Source: Chara braunii (taxonomy: Eukaryota > Streptophyta > Charophyceae > Charales > Characeae). Taken from it: a stretch of DNA of 27,034 nt. This document shows positions 18,082 to 27,000 of this stretch, piece by piece (the stretch's first letter is position 1; each line of letters starts with the position of its first letter). Made by a program: the position numbers and the translations under genes. The notes beneath the pieces were generated by a model, which saw only the letters and a list, made by a program, of their open reading frames with translations, had not been told where the DNA came from and did not search any database. Where the stretch lies: NCBI GenBank assembly GCA_003427395.1, contig BFEA01000031.1:4570236-4597269 (forward strand), in the 5' to 3' direction.

Positions 18082-21000
18082 GATCCGGCTGGCAAGTTGG
18101 AACATAAGAGGACTGGGTGACACAACTGAAAGAGAGAAAAATTCAAGACTATTATAATGGATACATAATCAAGGGGTGCAGATCATTTGCCTACAGGAAA
18201 CGAAACTACATGCTGACAGACTGTAGGAATTTCAAAAGAAATGGAAAGACCCGCAGGTTTGGTCCCCAGCAGATGGGACCAAAGGTGGGGTATGCATATT
18301 AATACATAAGGATTTAGAAGTAAATGTCATAGACCACTATGCAGATCAAGAAGGGCGCTGGGCCTGGGTAAAACTTGAGGTGGACCAGGAGGATTGGGCG
18401 GTCATGACAGTCTACACCCCGGTGAATTATAGGGAAAGAATAAAATTCTTTACGGATCTCCCCGCATGCTTAACAAATGTGGAGAACTTGATAATCATGG
18501 GGGACTGGAATACAGTCCTCAGCCTAGGGCTAGACACCCCTTCCCCTAAACCACTGAGAGAAGACACGATAAGGCTTCTTTCACTACTGGAATCTCAAGG
18601 TTTGACGGATGTGTACAGGATAATGAACCCGGATTCAAATAGATACACTTGGTATGGTCCTAAGCAAGCTTCTAAGACCCCTCAACCTCGAAAGAGGTTA
18701 GACTTTATTCTGGCCAGGTGTGCAGTTTGGGACAGATGTATAGGGGCTGACTATTTCATCTCATCCCTCTCTGATCATTACCCGGTTCTAATGGATGTCA
18801 TATCTAAGGACATAATTGACAGAGTAAGACCACCCTTTAGGTTGAATGTCATGATCCTGAAAGATAAGGGTATACGAGAATGGGTAAAAGACCAAATGAA
18901 AACCTGGTCCAAGGCAAAGTTTCTGTTTGATAACGAGGATAGGTGGGTGGAAGTGGGTCTGGGTATAGTACAGGCAGCCTTGAAAGTCTTTCCCAGGATG
19001 AAAGTGGCTAATCTCACTTGGAAAAAGAAGACCTTAATCAGGGAAGTTGAACAGGCGGAAGAAAAGATGGGGAAAAACCTATTTTCGGATTATTACTGGG
19101 CAGCAAAGAGAAAAGAAAGCCTAGCTAATCTCGAGGCCTTGGAGCTGCAAAAACAAAATGAGTGGCTAGAATGGCTTAGGGTAAGGGGAATGGTGGACTT
19201 TGATAGGATGACGAAGATGACATTCAGATCCCTCCTTCTGAGTCAAAGTAGGCAACCCATCACGGAGTTGGTCCACCCCTTTGCCTGGAACGCCCCAGTG
19301 GCAACCACCACAGAGCAGATGTGTGGCTACACAATGAAATACTTTCAAGATATTGTTTCTACACGAAGACCCTTTGACTCCCTGGATTCTGATCTGTCAG
19401 AAAGCTCAGATTTCTGGTCTTGTTCACACTCAAGGTTATCAGCCACAGACCGTGCAAACCTAGAACAACCCTTGACAGCAAATGAACTATGGAAAGCAGC
19501 AAAACAGATGGCCCTAGGAAAGTGCCCAGGAATAGATGGAATGCCAATTGAAGTGTTCCTATGTACTTGGGAGGTTTTTGCCCCTTTCCTGGTGTCCATC
19601 TACAACAAGGCCTTGGATACGGGTACACTTCCAAAGACCATTTCTCTAAGTGTTATCTCCTTGTTGTACAAAAAAGGGGATAAACAAGAAGTAAGAAACT
19701 ATAGACCCATATCGGTATTGAATGTGGTGTACAAACTCCTCGCCAAGGCCTTAGCATTACGTCTTGCGGACCTCCTTCCGAATCTAATAGGGTGGGAACA
19801 GGGAGCGTTTGTAAAAGGGACGTCGGTCTTTGACAATATCCTATCGACGATACAAGCGCTGGAAGTGATCAGCAAGGAAAAAAGGGAGGTGGCGGTATTA
19901 CTCCTGGATATGGAGAAGGCCTACGACAAAGTAGGGTGGGCCTTTGTCTTCACTACCCTGAGGAAACTCGGATTTGGTCAAGGTTCCTGCAGATGGGTGA
20001 AGGCAATGTATGCAGAAGCATCCTCCATGGTCATAGTAAATGGTAAGCTCTCAGGGGAGTTTAGATTGTCTCGTTCGCTCCGCCAAGGGTGCCCTTTGGC
20101 CCCACTGCAGTTTGTGATCCAACTGGATACATTGCTAGAAAATTTAAGAACAAATTCTAAGATTAAAGGTCTATCAATTTCCCCCTCCCTCCAATGGAAG
20201 GGAGGGGCGCTAGCGGACGACCTGACAGTTGCTGTAGAGAATACTCCTATAGTACTGCATGAGTTGCGTGTGGTTTTGGATGATTATTGTTTATTATCGA
20301 AAGCCTCGATAAACTGGGATAAGTCTGCTTACTTTCTTCCTTCACCCTATGGATAAGTCTGCTTACTTTTTTCCTTCACCCTATGAGCTCTGTGTAGACT
20401 GGGGATTAAAACAGGTCCCTTCGGGCACATCTGAACGGTTCCTGGGTATTCAAGTTTCCCTGTCTAATAGTGGTGCAGTGCAGGACTCTCTTCTTAGTGA
20501 CAAAGTGGCGGCAAGAATTAGCGGATGAGTCCGCAATTTCAAGTTGTCATTGTTTGGAAGGGCCTTGGTACTCTCAACGACGGCTTTCTCGATCTTGTGG
20601 TTCCCTCTAACGATCCACCTGTTGGGAGATGAGGCTTACACTAAGATAAAGAGAGCAGGCTCCAGATATCTTTGGAAACCTGCAGCAGGCGAAGAAGAGA
20701 ACTTCATTTCTAAGGTGGAATGGGATGCTGTGGCAATGCCTCGAGAGCAGGGTGGTTTGGGCATTCTGGACCCAAAACGCCAAAACATAGCCTTATTGGC
20801 CAAATGGCCAGTCCAAGGGATGATGGAAAGCTCAAACAAAATGTGGATGCAACTTGCGGAGTATATATTGCAAAAGGAATGGGACCTGTCCCATAGCTCA
20901 CATGTATGGCTCTGTATGTTAGTGCATTCTTACTCCACGAAGCATCCCAAATCAAGAACATGGAAGAACATCTTATTTGCATGGAACAAGGTGCGTCCAC

Positions 21001-22346
21001 ATTTATTGAAAGAACCAGTCACGTGCACGGAAGTCTGTAATGAACTCTTATTTGACAATGTCTTTATTAAACAAGACAATGGGGTAGTTTTTCCAGCAGA
21101 TGGCTCAGCTTGCTCCTTTGGCTAGGCGTGGATCAAGAAAGGAATACTGCAGGTCAGAGATTTATGGGACTTTGAGCTGGACCAATAATTAACGAAGCAA
21201 GAAATCAGAAGAAAGCTCCCAAGGTTACGTCTGGTAGAAGCCAATGTGGAGAAAATAACAAGTGCGGTCCCTGCACACTGGATCTCCCTGCTGAAGAGTG
21301 CACAATCGAAAACCAAGGATACCTGGCTCAGATCCCCATATGGTTCCAGAATATGGAAGGTGGAGAACCAGGAAGGAATATCGGGCTATAGAGTTCAAAC
21401 GTGGATCGAAAGTATCAGAGCGAGAGGTCAAGTTTCCCTGCGATTTGAAGGTGAAAGAGTGGTGCATGACCTGGATGACCTTACTGAGTTGAGAGTACTC
21501 GAACAAGTAGGCACGAAGAAACTGCCTACGGTTTCACTGTTGGGCGAAGCAGAGAAATTCAAGGTGGAACCTTTAATGTTTGGTTGGGAAAAAAACAGGT
21601 CCCAACTACCGAAGGATACTGCGCTGATTAATTATAAACCAAGAGTGGGTGTGGCAGTTCTGAGGGTGCTGATACCGGATCCTCAATCTACTAAAGCAGA
21701 AAGGAGATATCAAGACGAGAGAAGGTTGATGCCACAATGGAACAAGTTATGAAAGGCATTGAAGAAGCTACCTTCGCAGAAACAGGCGAGCCTGATTAAG
21801 CAACAGACCCTACAGGTTGTCCCAGTGGCTACATGGTTGGCAGGTAAAGGGATGAATATTGAGGAAAATTGCAAAAGATGCGGTCACAACAAGGAAACCG
21901 CACAGCACCTCTGGTTACGATGCCCGCGGTCTATTCTAGTTTGGGAATGGTGGAAGACCAAGTGGAAGAGCATGGAAGAGAACACATTAGAATTGTCAGA
22001 TGAATGGATTCTGCACAGTTCAGCGTCTCAGACTACAGGCTTCACGGAGGGATGGGGCTATGTAGCCCTGGTATGCAGAGGAGTAATCATGGAAGCCATT
22101 TGGACTTCAAGAAATGCAATGGTGTTCTGCAAGGAAGATACGATGATTCATAAGCAAAAACACCAAATCAGGAAGAAAATTCGCCTGACCATGCATGCGG
22201 ATTGGGAAAGATGCCGCATGTCCAAAGGCAAGGGCACTAGTTGGTTTCGCAGAACCTGGACACTTGGTAATACGTTAGCCATGATTACTGTGGATGATAA
22301 ATTGAAGGTTGGACCATGGCTCCTGCGAGGGGAGGAGGGGCGATAG
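18065..22346 (+). pseudogene. LINE ORF2: endonuclease, reverse transcriptase, Cys/His finger
   Basis: ORF2 nicks target DNA and primes reverse transcription. From ATG 18065 the frame reads RLASWNIRGLGD, ICLQETKLHAD, GGVCILIHKD, then LIIMGDWNTVLS and SLSDHYPVLMDV, the endonuclease/exonuclease/phosphatase motifs. The RT follows with GKCPGIDGMP, LLYKKGDKQEVRNYRPISVL, LLLDMEKAYDKVGW, LRQGCPLAP and the catalytic GALADDLTVAV (LADD at 20210-20221, where FADD or YADD is usual). The finger near 21870-21930 is CKRCGHNKETAQHLWLRC. Stops occur at 18155 (TAA), 18224 (TAG), 20526 (TGA), 21123 (TAG), 21186 (TAA) and 21750 (TGA). The 34-bp duplication at 20317-20384 shifts the frame. About 1,420 codons, close to full length. 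Confidence 0.92.
20317..20384 (+). repeat. 34-bp tandem duplication in LINE RT
   Basis: The block beginning GGATAAGTCTGCTTAC and ending CTTCACCCTAT occurs twice in direct succession (20317-20350 and 20351-20384) with a single C/T difference. Because 34 is not a multiple of three it moves the downstream reading frame and creates the local stop at 20354-20356. Near-identity suggests a later event than the stops. Confidence 0.93.
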
Positions 22347-22871
22347 GGAAATACCGACTGTATGAAGTGTCGAATTAGACCCGATGGTACAAAAGGGTCA
22401 GCTCCCACGAACCTCAAAGGAGCAAAGGTTGTCAAAATGCTGGCTACGTTGTAGGTCTCACGAGAGGAATATAATGTACTGAGTTCACTGAGATGTCAAT
22501 TACTCATGGAGCTAAGAGGCGTTCTGTCTATGAGATTTTTAGCCTAGGCTCCTGGAGCTCCTTTTATCTGTGCTTTAACGTTTTTTTTTGGGAAGCGTAA
22601 AGACTGGGATGCTGGACCCGGTTTCCAGCTGTAGCTGGGTAAGAAGTGCACTTAAGGTGAAAAGCGAGCACAAGCTCGTAAGCTAAACTAGCTGAGGCTG
22701 CCAGGATAACTCCGGGTCGATTTGTGAGGTCCCCGGCCTCGTTCCAGTGTTTTGTAATGAATTGTCTAAGCTTTCCAAAAAAAAAAAAAAAACCTTTCGA
22801 GAGGGCTCGTCGCCACACTGCGCTTTCCAAGGCGGCAGTCTCCAATTCGTCAGAGGCGGAGCGCAGACCAC
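22347..22871. other. LINE 3' flank, no gene
   Basis: Presumed LINE 3' UTR followed by unassigned sequence. A T9 run (about 22580) and an A16 tract (22777-22792) are present; CTTTC occurs on both sides of the A tract, which could be a very short target duplication. No protein or RNA gene is recognised. Confidence 0.45.
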
Positions 22872-22992
22872 GGGCCTCGCCACACCACTCTCGAAATGTG
22901 CAAAATGAGAATGAACTTCCCGCTAGAACATGGCCAGATGCACCCGCCAAATTTTTGTCTTTTTCACATTTCGAGAGTGGTGTGGCGAACCC
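22872..22992 (+). repeat. Palindromic mini-element, copy 3
   Basis: Arms CGCCACACCACTCTCGAAAT and ATTTCGAGAGTGGTGTGGCG are perfectly complementary (23 bp with flanking TGTG/CACA). The core has GAGAATGAACTTCCCGCTAG and TGGCCAGATGCACCCGCC. Same family as the other copies but a different terminal sequence (CACACCAC where others have variants such as TGCACTAC). Confidence 0.82.
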
Positions 22993-23191
22993 AGACAAAA
23001 CGGTGGCAACAGATGGTTGTCGGCCGAGGCGCACTCTCCAGTTTGGGGCCGAAATCGGAGGAGCCTCGGACCACTCCTCAAATCCGGTGCTTTGCAGGCG
23101 GGGCAATCCACAAAGTTCGAGAGCACTCCCCAGAACCGCATTCTGACCGCTCTCCAAATTCTTTCTGAATGCGATTTTGGGAGTTGGTCTG

Positions 23192-23362
23192 GCGATGCCA
23201 CCTCTCTCCAAATAGCTGTTTTGGAGATAGGTGTGGCGAGGCCCACTAATTAAAAACTTTGGAGATAGGTGTGGCGAGGCCCACTAATTAAAATCTTTGG
23301 AGATAGGTGTGGCGAGGCCCACTAATTAAAATATTTGGAGATAGGTGTGGCGAGGCCGAGAC
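23192..23362 (+). repeat. 38-bp tandem array, four copies, with inverted cap
   Basis: Units starting GGAGATAGGTGTGGCGAGGC at 23225, 23263, 23301 and 23339 have exact 38-bp spacing and differ only in two or three bases near ATTAAAA. Just upstream, GCCACCTCTCTCCAAA (about 23200-23215) is an inverted version of the unit start, so the array looks like one end of a palindromic element amplified in tandem. GTGTGGCGAGGCCC in each unit is also the terminal sequence of the mini-elements nearby. Confidence 0.9.
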
Positions 23363-23382
23363 TGGTATATGGGCCGCCTATA

Positions 23383-23389
<7 letters not shown>

Positions 23390-23414
<25 letters not shown>
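23390..23414 (+). repeat. A25 tract
   Basis: Homopolymer after CCTATAAAATT. It may be a retroposon tail, but no target duplication or recognisable body was found. Confidence 0.7.
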
Positions 23415-23553
23415 CACTTGATGAAAGCTCGGTTTTTCTCCTCAGTAGGAGGGCAGCAGAAAGAGGGATGTGGGGTAAGGAGTGAGCGTCATTTTGTTAT
23501 AGGGAGCCTGGGATCTTCTAGCCTGCATTAGGGACGGATCACAAGACCCTCAG

Positions 23554-23671
23554 GGCATCGCCACACCACTCTCGAAATGTGCAAAATGAGAATGAACTTT
23601 CCGCTCGAACGCGACCAGATGCACCCTCCACATTTTTGTCTTTTTCACATTTCGAGAGTGGTGTGGCGAGG
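23554..23671 (+). repeat. Palindromic mini-element, copy 4
   Basis: Close to copy 3, with arms ATCGCCACACCACTCTCGAA and TTCGAGAGTGGTGTGGCGAG. The core has GAATGAACTTTCCGCTCGAA and CCAGATGCACCCTCC. CCCTCAG directly precedes (23547-23553) and follows (23672-23678) the element and may be a 7-bp target duplication, though the same heptamer occurs once more at 23685. Confidence 0.82.
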
Positions 23672-24043
23672 CCCTCAGACAGGACCCTCAGCCAACCGAG
23701 TAGGTCTGAGTCTACTGAATGACATTGTAGTGCGTTCGTTGTTGCAGCTCTTTTATCCAGGAGGTTGATCCCCTCGGGGTGTGGTCCCCCGTCGTAAGCG
23801 AAAGTGGGTAACGCCCCCAGCCTCAAGATATTTATTAGAAATATAAGCCTTGGGCACTGGGGTCTGGTCCCACCTACGGCCGTTGAGTTGAGAAACCTCA
23901 ACGGTGTGACACCATTTACCGTATTTTTTAAATCTGAAAAATGCATTTCAGATTTATTCGTAGCAGTTTTTATTCATTTTAAGAAAATGATGCGAAAATA
24001 GTGGTTTCTGTGGAGGATTCTGCGTATCTTGAAGTACCATATG

Positions 24044-24162
24044 GCCTCGCTGCACTACTCTCGAAATGTGCAAAACGAGAGTGAATCTTCCCCTAGAATA
24101 TGGAAAGATGCACTGCCATGATTTTTGCCTTTTGTGCATGTCGAGAGTAGTGCAGCGAGGCC
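24044..24162 (+). repeat. Palindromic mini-element, copy 5
   Basis: Arms GGCCTCGCTGCACTACTCTC and GAGAGTAGTGCAGCGAGGCC are perfect complements (22 bp including the next GA/TC pairs). The core has GTGAATCTTCCCCTAGAATA, TGGAAAGATGCACTGCCATG and TTTTGCCTTTTGTGCATG. Same core as copies 1, 2 and 7 but different outer arm. Confidence 0.85.
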
Positions 24163-24175
24163 CCATGATGTGGAA

Positions 24176-24293
24176 AAACGAGGACGTGAAATTGGGTCCA
24201 AAGAGCAATGAATATAGGCAAGAACACGGAAACATACATCGACTTTCTTTTTTTTTTTGTTTGTGCATGTGGTGAGCAACGGAGCGAGGCCTT
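24176..24293 (+). repeat. Palindromic mini-element, copy 6, degenerate
   Basis: Adjacent to copy 5. The right end (TTTGTGCATGTGGTGAGCAA followed by CGGAGCGAGGCC) and an altered core (GCAAGAACACGGAAACATAC) are recognisable, but the left arm is largely lost. It contains an internal T11 run. Confidence 0.5.
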
Positions 24294-24421
24294 ATAGAGC
24301 CCACGCACGACAGTTACGGCTTTCATTGCACTGACGAAGTGCCTGACACAGTATACGAGAAACGGGGAACAGCAGACGGCGACTAAAAATCCCAAAAATC
24401 GCAAACTTTCTCATCGACCAT

Positions 24422-24464
24422 GTTGAGAAACCTACCCTCGACCGTGGAGGGTAGCTTTCTCAAC
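24422..24464. other. Strong hairpin, 18-bp arms, 7-nt loop
   Basis: GTTGAGAAACCTACCCTC (24422-24439) and GAGGGTAGCTTTCTCAAC (24447-24464) pair at 17 of 18 positions around the loop GACCGTG. No reading frame or known element explains it. It could be a hairpin RNA, a palindrome remnant of a mobile element or a structural feature. Confidence 0.7.
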
Positions 24465-24711
24465 TCCGTGGCGCTTGCCCATGCCGCCTTCCCTCCATTG
24501 CGGGAGTCCATTCGAAGTCCTCCTACAAAAAAAAAAATCATTCAAATCACCCGGTAGGACATCAACATTTCGAAATATTTCCAACCGTGGGATCGCAGCC
24601 CTGTCGACGGCCACATCCTGTCGAACGTTGTCGCTCGTCGTAGAAAACTCCGCGTTGAGTTTTTCAACAACACAGGCGGGACCAGACCCCTGGGCTCCTG
24701 ATTTNTTNTTG

Positions 24712-24742
<31 letters not shown>

Positions 24743-24744
24743 CT

Positions 24745-24882
24745 CTGGAAACGAGTGCGCCTCCCGCAGAGAGTGGCAAGATGCATCCGCTACCGTATGA
24801 ATAGTAACGGCTGCATCTTGCGATATTCTGCGGAAAATACACTTCTACGTTTTACGTTTCAACACTGGTGTGGCCAGGCCCT
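24745..24882 (+). repeat. Palindromic mini-element, diverged copy 8
   Basis: CCGCAGA (24764) pairs with TCTGCGG (24827-24833), and GCAAGATGCA (24776-24785) pairs with TGCATCTTGC (24812-24821). The segment GGCAAGATGCATCCGCTA resembles the core GGCCAGATGCACCCGCCA of copy 3, and a terminal-like GTGTGGCCAGGCCC follows at about 24866. It is therefore probably a rearranged relative. An A27 tract and two N bases (24705, 24708) precede it. Confidence 0.45.
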
Positions 24883-25078
24883 GTATGGCGAACGATTTTT
24901 TTATTATTTTTTTTAATCGCGAAGGATTTTACAAGCTCGGCGGGGAGTGATTTTGCGGTTTGGCGGGATGCAATTTTTCCTTTCACCCATTCGCTGACCG
25001 ATTGCACAGAATGTCAAATCGCCGTGGCACCACGCAGCAACCAAGGGCACAGACGCTGTACACGTGGGCCACAGGTGC

Positions 25079-25182
25079 TCGCTCCACAAGTCACCACATG
25101 CGCGAAAGACAAAAAAAATATGGCGGTGTATCTTCCAATGTTCCAGCGGAAGATTCATTCTCATTTTGTGGAGCGAAGGCGG
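25079..25182 (-). repeat. Palindromic mini-element, copy 7
   Basis: On the minus strand the core reads GAATCTTCCGCTGGAACATT, GGAAGATACACCGCCATA and TTTTGTCTTT. The inner stem ATCTTCC with GGAAGAT is perfect. The outer arms are shortened to TTCGCTCCAC and GTGGAGCGA. Same family in opposite orientation to the neighbouring cluster. Confidence 0.75.
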
Positions 25183-25477
25183 CCTGCCGATGGCGGCAAA
25201 CTATGCGCAGGCGGGCTGTACGTGTGAGTCATCGAGTTATCGCCTGCTGAGCGTCTGGCATACCTTCATTGCCTGCTGACTCTGCTGAGCGTTTGAAAGA
25301 TTGTCGCGGCCTTCTTCTGCCAAAGTGTCATCCTCTCCCTCAGGCTCCCTGCTTGACGACTCACACGACACGGCGTAAGATCAGTACAATCCATGATTTG
25401 CTCTCGTCGCCCACACGGTTTTGCTCTTTTTTCTTATCTCGTGCCTGCACGGCGCACTTGCGCGGATTCTGTGTTTC

Positions 25478-25664
25478 AAATAGAATTGGAGTACCAGCAC
25501 CACTAACGCTGTTGGAGGCGTTTTCAAAAAAAAAAAAAAAAAAAGTACCTCACTACCTCACTCATCTGCTTCACTACCTCACTCATCTGCTTCCAGTGGT
25601 GCTTCAACGCGGGCCGCTATTTCCATAGTCCAGGGGCTTACCAACTGAGCTTACGCCAGTTGGT
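25478..25664 (-). mobile_element. tRNA-derived SINE with target site duplications
   Basis: An exact 14-bp direct repeat GGATTCTGTGTTTC flanks a 187-bp insertion (25464-25477 and 25665-25678). On the minus strand the insertion starts ACCAACTGGCGTAAGCTCAG then TTGGTAAGCC, which contains a tRNA A-box (25653-25641), and about 44 nt later a degenerate B-box-like GCGTTGAAGCACC (25610-25598). A 21-bp tandem pair (AAGCAGATGAGTGAGGTAGTG) and a T19 run (25544-25526) follow. The 3' end is CCAATTCTATTT. An A/B-box promoter plus target duplications are established marks of SINEs, mobilised by LINE enzymes. The internal T run would terminate Pol III early, so this copy may be silent. Confidence 0.82.
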
Positions 25665-25690
25665 GGATTCTGTGTTTCTGTCCCTGTACC

Positions 25691-25740
25691 TTTCTTCTTC
25701 TTCTTCTTCTTCTTCTTCTTCTTCTTCTTCTTCTTCTTTT
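25691..25740 (+). repeat. TTC microsatellite
   Basis: About 15-16 TTC triplets in a row, just beyond the SINE. On the minus strand this is a GAA repeat. Confidence 0.95.
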
Positions 25741-26540
25741 TAGCAGGAAAAAGGAACATCGGTGCAGGCAACCACTTAGTAATGAGGTGATAGGCGCATC
25801 CTGGTTGCGTGTGGCGCGCTTGCAAGGCTCCAGTTATTGATGGGCAGCTTGACCATCTGGAAAGTGCGTCCGCCGTCCCAGTATTATGCAACATCACATC
25901 ACGATCTTACAAGTTTACCTTTCTAATCAATCTATGATCGAGATCGAATGGATGAGTCCAGGCCAGTGCCACTGGGTTCTTGCCCATCATGAAAGAGAGG
26001 AGCTTATCGTATACGGCACGGAAGTAGGAGCATGTAAAAGAGGAGCTTATCTTATCCTGTCAGTGAATGAAGAACGCCGTACGGGGTATATCGACAAAGG
26101 TAATACGACAGTGCCTTGCTCTTGCTGAGCTTTCATCCTTCTTCTGTGTCAGTTTCCGTTCAGGGCTTCTGATGTAAACTCTTTTCGGAACATAAGAGCA
26201 ATCTAAACTCTCTTTTTGGATCGTAAGTGTAATCTAACAGACATAGAGAATAAGTAGTACTACCTTGCTGAACTTTCCCTCTATTAGCTTACAGATCATT
26301 ATCGATGAAATATGTACAAGACTGCTTAAAGTTTTGGATCATAAGTCTTAAGAGTAATGAATCTACACGCTTTTCAGATCGTAAGAGTAGTCTAATCTCT
26401 CTTTGGATCATAATTGTTAAGCTACTCTGTTAGTTTTGTAATTATATATCGATGGTGATTTGTGAGCTCAGGTAGTAGAATAGTGCGTTGCTAATGTCGC
26501 TGTCTTACGGATTAGTTGTCGGTCTCAGGTTTTATGAGGA
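25741..26540. other. Unannotated stretch with short dispersed repeat
   Basis: No gene is recognised; an 80-codon plus-strand frame (25886-26128) lacks any identifiable feature. Between about 26180 and 26415 a short unit of the type GGATCGTAAGTGTAATCTAA, often with CTCTCTTT beside it, recurs about five times with variation (for example near 26189, 26217, 26335, 26375 and 26405). Confidence 0.45.
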
Positions 26541-26579
26541 TTCGAAACTTCTTTTTTTTTTTTTTTTTTTTTCGAAACT
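26541..26579 (-). mobile_element. Tail-only poly(A) insertion with 9-bp duplication
   Basis: TTCGAAACT (26541-26549) and TTCGAAACT (26571-26579) flank only TC plus a T19 run. On the minus strand this is an A19 tail with a target duplication and no element body, as expected for a retrotransposition event truncated within the tail. Slippage next to a chance repeat is the alternative. Confidence 0.5.
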
Positions 26580-27000
26580 AGTTTGCATCAGGATCTTCTC
26601 TTTCATGTTTGCCGAGAACGCTGTGTGTGGATGGGACATTGGACCATGCAGACGTAGAGAGACGTGTAAAACTGTGCGGCGCGGCGGACCCCTTCATCGT
26701 TCTCCAAAGCGGTTGGTCAACTCCTTTAAGCTGCCTTTTCTGAATGAGGGCATGTTCAGTCTCGGGACTTTCCAGGATGTATCCGGTGTAAATTTGCGTC
26801 CAGATTCAGTTGGAAAGGGCCAAGTACGAGTCCGGCCGAAGAGAAAAGGCAGGTCATGTAGTTTTCTATCTCAAGTTGCGTTTCGTTTTTGTACTCTGTG
26901 AACTGAATCTGACGCCCGCTGCAGTGTCTGTCTCTATGCAATGGACGAAGGCTCGATCCCCTTCCCCGGGACTTAGAGACATGTCTCAAGAACAAACTAC

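Larger units (their letters stand above)
15370..22346 (+). mobile_element. LINE (non-LTR retrotransposon), nearly full-length, inactive
   Basis: Two ORFs in the classical L1-clade order overlap by 17 bases. ORF1 has a nucleic-acid-binding domain with zinc knuckle; ORF2 has apurinic-like endonuclease, reverse transcriptase and a terminal Cys/His finger. No RNase H domain is evident after RT. Both ORFs are disabled. The 3' UTR after 22346 lacks an obvious poly(A) tail, and 5' and 3' boundaries and target site duplications could not be placed, so coordinates mark the coding part only. Confidence 0.92.

Noticed and set aside
25886-26128. 80-codon plus-strand frame with plausible composition
   Set aside because: No homology signal, no neighbouring exon or promoter evidence, and it lies among repeats.
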